From contig NZ_CP110001.1 of NCBI RefSeq assembly GCF_025947185.1, positions 2,914,001 to 2,978,000 of the forward strand: a DNA stretch of 64,000 bases. The letters are read 5' to 3'. The translations under genes were made by a program, and so were the position numbers. Shown one piece after another: positions 53,210 through 61,900 of this stretch (positions within the stretch are counted from its first letter, which is position 1; every line of letters begins with the position of its first letter). Below the pieces are notes generated by a model, which did not search any database, was not told the DNA's origin, and worked only from the letters and a program-made list of their open reading frames with translations. Source of the stretch: Flavobacterium sp. N2038 (lineage in GTDB: Bacteria > Bacteroidota > Bacteroidia > Flavobacteriales > Flavobacteriaceae).

Positions 53210-54685
53210 TTAATCGAAAAATTTGTAAATATCATCCCCTTCCTTCATGAACAATCGTTTCCGTAAACGGTTTTTTCTATTCTGTATCGCTTTAACGGTT
53301 ACGAAAGTATAATCTGCAATTTCTTTGGTTGAAAATTTAAGCTTTAGATAAAAACAAATTTTTTGTTCCGTTATAGTTAAATCGGGTTGTATACTGATCA
53401 ATTTTAAATAAAAATCGGGGTACAATTCTTTAAATACAACGACGAACAATGGGTCATTCTTTTTTGCCATTTCTATTACTTCATCATAAGATGTAGTAAC
53501 TTTTTGTTTTAGAGAGGCAATCTGAGTTGTTTTTTGCTGAATTTCTTTTTTCTTTTGTTTAGAGTCAAGTTTCAGTCTTTTTTTATACGAAAACTGCCAA
53601 TAGGCATGCAATAACAAACCTGTTATTAACAAACCAGCAATTACTTGCAAAATTATACTTTTATTGATCACAGCTTCCTTTTCAACCTGTGCTTTGGAAA
53701 CCAAATAATTAGCTCCCTCAATTATACTTTTTTGCTCAACGATCTGGGCACTATCCTTATAAATCAATTCCAGCTTTTGATAGTCTAACTGAGCTTGTTT
53801 TAAGTCTTTTTGCTCTGCTATTTTTTTATATAAATTGTAATTATAGGTCAGTATATAATATTCTTTATTGCGCTTTGCTTTTGTAGTTGAGCTATCCAGA
53901 TAACTAATCGCTTTTGTATAATCCCGGTTCCTGTAATAAACTTCTGCCAAATTAGATAACAACATCTCGGTAGTACTGATTTTTTTTCTTTCATAATCAA
54001 GCAATGCCTTTTTAAAATAGTATTCGGCAGAATCAAGTTTACCGGATGACAAATATGTATCTCCTATATTTATCAGTCCACAGTTAGGAACACGCTTTAT
54101 TTTACTGAAAAAACCGGCTGCTTTTCTATGCAGCTTAATAAACTCTTCTTCAGTAGGTTTATTCTTAAGTCCACTTGAAAAAAAAGCCTTATAACTATAC
54201 AATCTTCCCAAAAAAAACAATTTAGACTCTCCTCCTAGACAATCAGCTCTCTTTAAACAATTATCTAATTGGCGTACAGCTAACTGATGAAATTTCATTC
54301 TGCCATGTTGGACGGCTATTGCAAAATCTGAATAAAGCAGGAGAGAATCATTCCTTATTTTTTCTGCTATATGTCTGGATTCTTCCAGATGCTTTAATGC
54401 CTGATCATAATTACGAAGTTCTCCCTTGCAATTTCCCATGTTTAATAAAGCAAAGCAACAACCTAATTTATAATTTTGTTCTAATGCAGTATAATATATC
54501 TCTTTTGAAATTTTATATTTAGCACTTGCTGAATTATTTAAATGCTTATTTACCGAATTTAAAGTACTGTCAATTTCCTTTACGGTCATTTTTTTTCTCT
54601 GACCATGACTATCGCATAACCCAAAAACAATATAAAAAATAGTAAAATATAAATATTTGATTAGTAAAAACTTACTCTTGGACAT
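53210..54685 (-). CDS. TPR-repeat LuxR-type regulator with a membrane segment
   Basis: A 491-residue protein. A signal or anchor segment (about 7-25) precedes six or so TPR repeats (about 30-330, for example AKYKISKEIYYTALEQNY and NLAEVYYRNRDYTKAISYLDS). One transmembrane helix at about 342-362 (SIILQVIAGLLITGLLLHAY) and a coiled-coil follow. The C-terminus (about 425-491) is a LuxR/GerE-like helix-turn-helix (LTITEQKICFYLKLKFSTKEIADYTFVTVKAIQNRKNRLRKRL). This membrane-anchored TPR/HTH architecture is common in flavobacteria and links a periplasmic signal to transcription. A 14-base palindrome lies 31 bases upstream. Confidence 0.88.
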   Translation of the reverse strand: MSKSKFLLIKYLYFTIFYIVFGLCDSHGQRKKMTVKEIDSTLNSVNKHLNNSASAKYKISKEIYYTALEQNYKLGCCFALLNMGNCKGELRNYDQALKHLEESRHIAEKIRNDSLLLYSDFAIAVQHGRMKFHQLAVRQLDNCLKRADCLGGESKLFFLGRLYSYKAFFSSGLKNKPTEEEFIKLHRKAAGFFSKIKRVPNCGLINIGDTYLSSGKLDSAEYYFKKALLDYERKKISTTEMLLSNLAEVYYRNRDYTKAISYLDSSTTKAKRNKEYYILTYNYNLYKKIAEQKDLKQAQLDYQKLELIYKDSAQIVEQKSIIEGANYLVSKAQVEKEAVINKSIILQVIAGLLITGLLLHAYWQFSYKKRLKLDSKQKKKEIQQKTTQIASLKQKVTTSYDEVIEMAKKNDPLFVVVFKELYPDFYLKLISIQPDLTITEQKICFYLKLKFSTKEIADYTFVTVKAIQNRKNRLRKRLFMKEGDDIYKFFD

Positions 54686-54715
54686 TCTGTTTATTCCTTT
54701 ATTCTATTATTATTT

Positions 54716-54729
54716 AGGTACTAGTACCT
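54716..54729. promoter_or_regulatory. 14-bp perfect palindrome, candidate operator
   Basis: AGGTACTAGTACCT is fully self-complementary and lies 31 bases before the TPR/LuxR gene ATG, where an autoregulatory site could sit. Confidence 0.45.
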
Positions 54730-55185
54730 GTTTCATTCTCCTTAAGTAAATAGTCGAACACAGTCTACTTTATTGATGATTTTAATCTTCACTTTATTCT
54801 CCTGATAAATCTTATAGATAAACAATTAAAGAGTTGTTATGTTTTTACAAGCATTTTCATATCAGTTATGAATACCAAAAGGCACTTCTTTACCGTAAAA
54901 AACAGGCAAGAAAAACGGTAACTATTCTAGGCAAAGATTTTTGCAGCAAACTATTTTTCGGTTTAGTCGGGCTTTAAAACCTTAAAAAAAATAATGCTTT
55001 TTCAGCGTGCAAAAATAGCATTAATAACCATAATAACCTTATAAATTTGTAATACTTTATACGATTGATATGTAGATCTTGTACTACAAAAGATTGCTGT
55101 TACTCAATTGATTAATTTAACCTTCCTTTTATTACAAAGATCAATAGCTCCTTGTATTTGAAGTTATTTTATAAATCATTTTTCT

Positions 55186-55211
55186 AAAAAAAAACAGCCA
55201 TAAGGCTGCTT
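55186..55211 (-). terminator. Terminator of the lipoprotein gene
   Basis: Read on the minus strand, GCAGCC pairs with GGCTGT (one G-U) around TTAT and is followed by a run of T. It lies about 35 bases after the stop codon. Confidence 0.8.
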
Positions 55212-55244
55212 CTCTACTTTTTTCTATATTTCAATGATTTACAT

Positions 55245-55667
55245 TTACTTCTTGCTGTATTTTTCTACCATTTGGCTATACTCATATTTTATAAGCAAAT
55301 TACTCTTATCTAATTTGATTATTTTATATTGCATTGTATCTACAATTTCCTGACGGTTTCCGATACTTTTTGCTACAAGGAATAATTCGTCATTGTTTGT
55401 CCACCATCTTTCGTATAGGAGTGTTCTCATATTTATGGATTTGGCAGTTCCGTTTTCTAATAAATTAAATCCCTGAACTTCTTTACTATCAATCGGATTC
55501 GGCTGTACCCACTCTCCGGTAAGTTGTTCTTTTAAAATTGGATTTGATTTAACCATTTCTTTTGCTTCATCACTGTTTTCCTGAATTGGTTTGTTTTCAG
55601 TTTTATTACACGCAGCCAATAGAACTATTACTGACGCAGCTATCAAAAATTTCCCATTGCGTTTCAT
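55245..55667 (-). CDS. Lipocalin-like lipoprotein
   Basis: A 140-residue lipoprotein: MKRNGKFLIAASVIVLLAACNK has a lipobox with Cys20 as the likely lipid-modified residue. The mature part has a lipocalin-like start (LTGEWVQPNPID) and strands FNLLENGTAKSINMRTLLYERWW. Such proteins sit on the inner face of the outer membrane; a ligand is unknown. It stands alone with its own terminator. Confidence 0.75.
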   Translation of the reverse strand: MKRNGKFLIAASVIVLLAACNKTENKPIQENSDEAKEMVKSNPILKEQLTGEWVQPNPIDSKEVQGFNLLENGTAKSINMRTLLYERWWTNNDELFLVAKSIGNRQEIVDTMQYKIIKLDKSNLLIKYEYSQMVEKYSKK

Positions 55668-56010
55668 ATTCGTTTATTTAATTTATTGTTAATGATTATT
55701 TACATTATCAAAGATTCCGGTAAGGATATATTTTCTTAGATGAAGTTACATTTAAATCGCGATAATGATAAAATTTTTCACAAAATAAGATTTCATCTTT
55801 TAATACTTTATGTTGCTAATTTAGCCACATTAATTGTGCCATCCATTAATTTCTCCTGAAGCTTTATGAGAGATGATATAAGAAGAAGGGAATTAGCTGT
55901 AGTATTCAAAAAGTTATTCAAATAGCCATATCCCTTCTCCCCATTATTATCAATGTTTATTGAAAAATTCAAGTTCAAATAGTGATTTTTACTCTTTTGA
56001 CATTATCTTA
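55668..56010. other. Intergenic stretch without recognised features
   Basis: About 340 bases of AT-rich DNA. I see no promoter consensus, no stable hairpin and no coding frame of note. Confidence 0.5.
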
Positions 56011-57960
56011 CTAGTCAATTGAAATAATTATAAACTCACTACGTCTGTTAGCCTGATGTTCTTTCTCGCTACATTTTACACCATCAGAACAACGGTTTAC
56101 CAATTGCGATTCTCCATACCCTTTTCCGGTAAGTCTGTCGGGAGAAATTCCATTTTTTATCAGCCATGCAATAGAAGATTTAGCTCTTCTGTCTGATAAT
56201 GCAATATTGTATTTTGCAGTTTGTCTACTATCAGTGTGCGAGCGAACATCGATTTTCATCTTTGGATATTCTTGCATTACCGCAAGTACTTTCTCTAACT
56301 CAAAGGCTGCTTCTTTGCGAATAAACGACTTATCTAAATCAAAATAAATAACCGGTATATTAAGCGTTTTTGCTAAATCTGTACCAACTTCTATAAGTTT
56401 AATTCGTTTCTCTAAATGCAATGGTAATTCTGTTTTACCTGCAATAGTACTGATTACAATTTTTTCTTCCTTAGTTTCATATTTATCTTTTTCTGCACGC
56501 ACTGAATATGTTTTTCCGCACGTTACATCAAACTCATATTTTCCACCAGAATTGGTTCTTATGGTAGCTACTAACTCAAGCTGATCATTAAACAAACTTA
56601 CAGTAGTCTCCCCTAAAGCTTCACCCGTTTCCTGATCTGTAATAACTCCCGATAATAATTGTTCGCAAGTAAGTTTACGTCTTTCTAAAAAACGATAAAT
56701 ATCATCATAGCCTTTACCTCCAGTTCTATTAGAAGTAAAAAATCCATTCCCGCTTTTTGTATCCATTAAAAAGGCAAAATCATCCTGAGCACTGTTTACC
56801 GGAGCTCCCACATTTTGTACTTCGTCAAAACTAGTAGCGCTTTTTATCTTTGCTACAAAAACATCCAGGCCACCAAGTCCCGGATGTCCGTCACTTGCAA
56901 AATACAGCTCGTTATCAGCAGATATAAAGGGAAAGGTTTCTCTTCCTTCGGTATTAATTTCTTTTCCTAAATTTACAGGAGCACCATAACTCCCATCATT
57001 ATTGATAGCAACGCTAAACAAATCTGACTGGCCCAATGTTCCCGGCATATCCGAAGCAAAATATAATGTTTTTTCATCAGGGCTCAATGCCGGATGTGCC
57101 ACACTATAGTTATTACTATTAAAAGGCAATTCAGTTACATTTCCCCACTTATTATCTTTTAATATTGCTTTGTATAGTTTTAATAAAATGACCTGTTTCG
57201 TATCTTTTCCTTTTTTATGTTCCAAATAATTGTTTCGGGTAAAATACATCGTCTGACCGTCTTTGGTAAATACAGGTGTGGACTCATGAAACTTTGAATT
57301 TATTTTTTTATTAAAACGTTCCGGTTTTCCCATTTCTCCACCAGCTTTAATTTCAGAAACATACAAATCAGTAAAAGATTGATTGGTCCATTTAAAAACT
57401 TTCTTTGAAACTCCGCCAGTATCTCTCGCTGAAGCAAAAACTAATTTGTTATCCCAAAAAGAGCTCCCATAATCCGAGTATATTGAATTGATATTGGCAT
57501 CGCTTACATCAAAACGTCCGGAATTTGCTTTGATTTTTTCCAGATAGTTTTTATTCTTATCATATAGTTTAGCTCTTAAATCATTATCTGATTTCTTATT
57601 AAACTCCTCTAACATCTTTTCTGCTTTAGGATAATTCCCTATAGACTTGAGTGCTTGTGCATAACGATAATAATATTCAGGTTCCTGATTTTGGTTCATT
57701 GCAAAAAGTTCACTGTACCATTTTTCAGCCTGGGGTAAATCAGCAATAAAATAATACGCATTACCAAGCTTTTGAAACATGCTTTCGTTTTTGTATCCTT
57801 TATTTGCTATGCGCTCATAGGTAGCAATTGCATCAATATAGGCATATCTTTCATACTTTTTGTTAGCTGCATCTATTCCCGCTTTTTGCCCATAACTTTG
57901 TAAGGCCAGAATACTAAAAATAGTACTATAAAAGAGCGTTTTCATTTTCATAATAGTCAT
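56011..57960 (-). CDS. OmpA family protein with TPR and PD40-like repeats
   Basis: A 649-residue outer-membrane-associated protein with a signal peptide (MKTLFYSTIFSILALQSYG). It has TPR-like repeats (about 30-130), WD40/PD40-like beta-propeller repeats (about 170-400, with PALSPDEKTLYFASDMPG and FPFISADNELYFASDGHPG), a carboxypeptidase-regulatory-like domain (about 435-520) and a C-terminal OmpA peptidoglycan-binding domain (about 540-649, VRSHTDSRQTAKYNIALSDRRAKSS). It lies two bases after the PorP/SprF-like gene and closes the operon adhesin, SprF-like, OmpA-like. It likely anchors the surface protein's T9SS partner to the cell wall (inferred from similar triads). The start could also be residue 4 or 6. 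Confidence 0.93.
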   Translation of the reverse strand: MTIMKMKTLFYSTIFSILALQSYGQKAGIDAANKKYERYAYIDAIATYERIANKGYKNESMFQKLGNAYYFIADLPQAEKWYSELFAMNQNQEPEYYYRYAQALKSIGNYPKAEKMLEEFNKKSDNDLRAKLYDKNKNYLEKIKANSGRFDVSDANINSIYSDYGSSFWDNKLVFASARDTGGVSKKVFKWTNQSFTDLYVSEIKAGGEMGKPERFNKKINSKFHESTPVFTKDGQTMYFTRNNYLEHKKGKDTKQVILLKLYKAILKDNKWGNVTELPFNSNNYSVAHPALSPDEKTLYFASDMPGTLGQSDLFSVAINNDGSYGAPVNLGKEINTEGRETFPFISADNELYFASDGHPGLGGLDVFVAKIKSATSFDEVQNVGAPVNSAQDDFAFLMDTKSGNGFFTSNRTGGKGYDDIYRFLERRKLTCEQLLSGVITDQETGEALGETTVSLFNDQLELVATIRTNSGGKYEFDVTCGKTYSVRAEKDKYETKEEKIVISTIAGKTELPLHLEKRIKLIEVGTDLAKTLNIPVIYFDLDKSFIRKEAAFELEKVLAVMQEYPKMKIDVRSHTDSRQTAKYNIALSDRRAKSSIAWLIKNGISPDRLTGKGYGESQLVNRCSDGVKCSEKEHQANRRSEFIIISID

Positions 57961-57962
57961 GT

Positions 57963-58892
57963 TTAGAAGAATCTTGGAGAAATTATTTTGTCATATTTAT
58001 TGAATAATTCAAATCGTAAAAAAAGTTCATGCGATCCTGAATTATAATTTTCTAATCGGGTAGCTTCTAAGTCGTAGCCATAGCCAATAAACCAGGAATC
58101 ACTTACCTGAAATCCTGCCATTGCACTAAAAGCAGCACTCCATCTATAGGCAATACCTGCAGTAAATTTTTCATTGATTAAAAAATTTCCCGATACATCT
58201 ACTTGTAAAGGCGCTCCCTGTACATATTTTGCCAGCAAAGCTGGTTTGAATTTTACATTATAGCTTAAATCAAAAACGTGACCTGCAATTAAGTACAATT
58301 GCATGCTTTCCTTAGCCACATGACTACTAGATCCTTTACCGGCATAGCGATCAAAATGTTTGGTCTCCAGAAATTGGGGTATTGATAACCCCACATATGT
58401 ATTATCTGAATGTAAATACACCCCTGCTCCTATATTTGGAGAAAATTTATTATCAATATTGGTCTCAAAAGTATAGTCATCTTTATCGTATTGATTCAAT
58501 TTACTAAAATCTACATCCAATAAATTAGCTGTTCCTTTTAATCCAAAAGACAATTTATATCGGTCTGATGTATGAATTGTATAGGAAAGGTCTACAGCAA
58601 TATTGTTCTCAACCGACGGACCAATTCTATCATTAATAACTGAAACTCCTATACCTAAATTACTCCCATTAATTGGAGTATTAACTGATGCTGTATTGGT
58701 TACCGGTGCTCCATCTAATCCTACCCATTGTGTACGATGCAAAGCAAAAATGCTCATTGTTTCACGAGATCCGGCATAGGCAGGATTGATGTTTATGGTA
58801 TTATACATATACTGTGTAAACTGAGCATCTTGTTGTGCATAACTTGTGATTGTTGCCAACAGCAAAACAAATCTTAATATTATTTTTTTCAT
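57963..58892 (-). CDS. PorP/SprF family type IX secretion membrane protein
   Basis: A 309-residue outer-membrane protein with a signal peptide (MKKIILRFVLLLATITSYAQ). The PorP/SprF signature DAQFTQYMYNTININPAYAGSRE follows at about 22-44; further beta strands cover the rest. In Flavobacterium johnsoniae SprF is needed for secretion and attachment of the type-B adhesin SprB, and paralogues pair with other adhesins. It stands between the giant T9SS type-B protein and the OmpA-like gene, 62 bases after the former, so it is the dedicated export partner by context. Confidence 0.95.
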   Translation of the reverse strand: MKKIILRFVLLLATITSYAQQDAQFTQYMYNTININPAYAGSRETMSIFALHRTQWVGLDGAPVTNTASVNTPINGSNLGIGVSVINDRIGPSVENNIAVDLSYTIHTSDRYKLSFGLKGTANLLDVDFSKLNQYDKDDYTFETNIDNKFSPNIGAGVYLHSDNTYVGLSIPQFLETKHFDRYAGKGSSSHVAKESMQLYLIAGHVFDLSYNVKFKPALLAKYVQGAPLQVDVSGNFLINEKFTAGIAYRWSAAFSAMAGFQVSDSWFIGYGYDLEATRLENYNSGSHELFLRFELFNKYDKIISPRFF

Positions 58893-58954
58893 CTATTTTC
58901 TTTATATAAATCACTGATTTTAAACCCTGTCTAATCTCAGAAATCAATTTATTT

Positions 58955-61900
58955 TTATCTGCTTAAATACAAGTATCCTGCTTTTGAGTGCGATTGTGAA
59001 GCATTGTCTTTGTATTTTAAGATATAATAGTAAGTTCCCACAGGTAATCCTTCACTCTGATTCATTGTTACACGTCCGTCAGATATTCCCTTAAAGGCTC
59101 TTTCGGAATTGTTGTAATGATCAATACCGAATACTAAAACTCCCCAACGATTATAAATTTCTACAGTGTTATCAGGAAAACATTCTAAACCATCTATTCT
59201 AAATACATCATTTTTTCCGTCTCCGTTTGGTGAAACAGCATTAAAGACTTCTATAATACACGATGGTTCTATAACTATCGTAACTGTCGTTGTATCACAA
59301 TTTGCAGGATTTAATTTTTCACAAATACTGTAAGTAATACTATAATTACCTGCCGAAGTATTAGGAGCAACCGTAATTGTACCATCTGTGTTTAAGGTAA
59401 ATCCTGTTGGAATATTCACTCCCGTTAGATTTACTTCTGATGGGGTAACTATTTCTCCATTTAAAGTATCGTTTGACAGCACATTTGGTGTTGTTCCCCC
59501 TTCTTTTTCATTAAAGGGCATTGAAGTGTAATCATCTGCAGTTGCACGAATTACAGTCTCTTCCACAACCACGTTGACGGTCGTTGTATCACAATTTGAT
59601 GGATTTAGCTTCTCACAAATTCTGTAAGTAACGACGTAATTCCCAGCCGCTGTGTCAGGAGCTACTGTAATTGTACCGTCTGTGTTTAAAGTCAATCCTG
59701 AAGGAAGAGTTATTCCAGTTAAATTTACTTCTTCTATTTGTACAGGTAATCCGTTGAGGGTGTCATTTACTAAAACACTACTAGTTTTACCTCCATCTTT
59801 TCCATTAATTGGCGTTAAACTATAATCGTCATTTTTAGCGCAAATTGCAGGTTGTATGATCACACTATTTGAAACTGATGAAATACACCCCGAGATGGCA
59901 TCTCTAACTATTGCAGTATATGTTCCTGCCGGTGCTGTAACAACTCCTGTAGCCGATATACTTACCCCTGTATTTGGCGTAAAAGTATACGTCATTGCTG
60001 CATCATAATTTGTAATGGTAAAGCTACCCGTGTCTGTAGAACAGGTGGGTTGCGTTACGGCACTAAATAATGCTGGCGCTGGTGCAGACGGAGCTCCATT
60101 GATTACAACACTTAAAGAAGGTACTGAAGAACATGCTCCGAAAGTTGCTGTTACGGTATAGCTACCTGCTGGCGCTGTTACAACTCCTGCAGCAGATATA
60201 CTTACTCCAGTAGTTGGTGTAACTGTATAAGTATAAGCCACATCATAATTGGTGATGGCAAAACTTCCTGTCGCAATAGTACAGGTAGGCTGTGTTGTAT
60301 TGCCTAATGTTGGTGTAACCGGAGTTACTGGCTGAACATTAATCACTACACTTGCAGAAGCTGCTGATATACAACCCGAGTTGGCATCTCTAACTGTTGC
60401 AGTATATGTTCCTGCCGGTGCTGTGACAACTCCTGTAGCCGATATACTTACTCCTGTATTTGGTGTAAAAGTATACGTCATTGTTGCATCATAATTTGTA
60501 ATGGTAAAGCTGCCCGTATCTGTAGAACATGTAGGTTGTGTTACAACACTAAATAATGCTGGTGCAGGTGCAGATGGAGCTCCATTGATTACAGCACTTA
60601 AAGAAGGTACTGAAGAACATGCTCCTAATGCTGCTGTAACGGTATAGGTGCCTGCCGGAGCTGTTACAACTCCTGTTGCTGATATATTTACTCCTGTAGT
60701 TGGTGTAATTGTATAAGTATAAGCCGCATCATAATTGGTAATGGCAAAACTACCGTTTGGAGATGCGCAGGTTGTTGGCTGAGTTACAGTCCCCAATAAT
60801 GGTTGTAAAGGTGTAGCAGGCTGTACATTAATTGTTATACCTGCAGAAGGCCCTGAAGTACAAGTTCCTAATGCTGCTTTTACGGTATAAGTCCCTGCTG
60901 GCGCTGTTACAACTCCTGCAGCAGATATACTTACTCCTGTAGTTGGTGTAACGGTATAAGTATAAGCCGCATCATAATTGGTAATGGTAAAACTTCCTGT
61001 CGCAATAGTACAGGTAGGCTGTGTTGTATTGCCTAATGTTGGTGTAACCGGAGTTACGGGCTGAACATTAATCACTACACTTGCAGAAGCTGCTGATGTA
61101 CACCCTGAGATGGCATCTCTAACTGTTGCAGTATATGTTCCTGCCGGTGCTGTGACAACTCCTGCAGCCGATATACTTAATCCTGTATCTGGTGTAAAAG
61201 TATACGTCATTGCTGCATTATAATTTGTAATGGTAAAGCTGCCCGTATCTGTAGAACAGTTGGGTTGAGTCACGGCACTAAACAATGCTATTGCAGGTGT
61301 CACTGGTTGCATATTTACTGTAAAATTACTTGCACTTGATCTGCACGCTCCGGCAGAAGCAGTAACTTCATAACTACCAGATGACAATCCTGAAAATATT
61401 CCAGTCGTATTAGTAACAGCTGCAACTACAGGATTTATTCCTGTAAGAGTAAAAGTAATGTCCGAACCTGCTACAGGTGCTGTAATCGTAATAATACCCG
61501 TATTTACAGTACAGTCAGGTTGCGTAACTTTGGCTGTTGGAGCTGCCGGCGCCGCTGTATTAACAACAGTATAAGTTGATACAGAGGTTCCCGAACATAA
61601 ACCATTTACAGTATATGTAAACGTAAATGATCCTGTTGCAGATAGTGATGGCGACCAAATACTACCATTCAGATTCCCACTGGACGGACTGGTTGTTTCT
61701 TCCCAAACACCATAAGAATCGGCTGTAGCAGGAAGCAATGTATTTAAATCCAGGCTGGCAACCGACCTGCAAACCGGAGTGGAACTATTTGCGCCAGAAT
61801 TTGGATTATCTAAATTTGGCGTTATTTTATAGTCTAATACAACATTTACACAAGAACCCGGCGTAGACGAAGTAAGTCTTACATGATATACACCCGCATC

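Larger units (their letters stand above)
54686..55244. other. Intergenic region with palindrome and terminator
   Basis: AGGTACTAGTACCT at 54716-54729 is a perfect palindrome near the regulator's start. A terminator lies at 55186-55211. The remaining roughly 450 bases show no feature I can support. Confidence 0.55.

Noticed and set aside
59840..61545. CRISPR-like regular repeats
   Set aside because: The units are about 240 bp, fully coding and lack short unique spacers; they are protein repeats of the adhesin.
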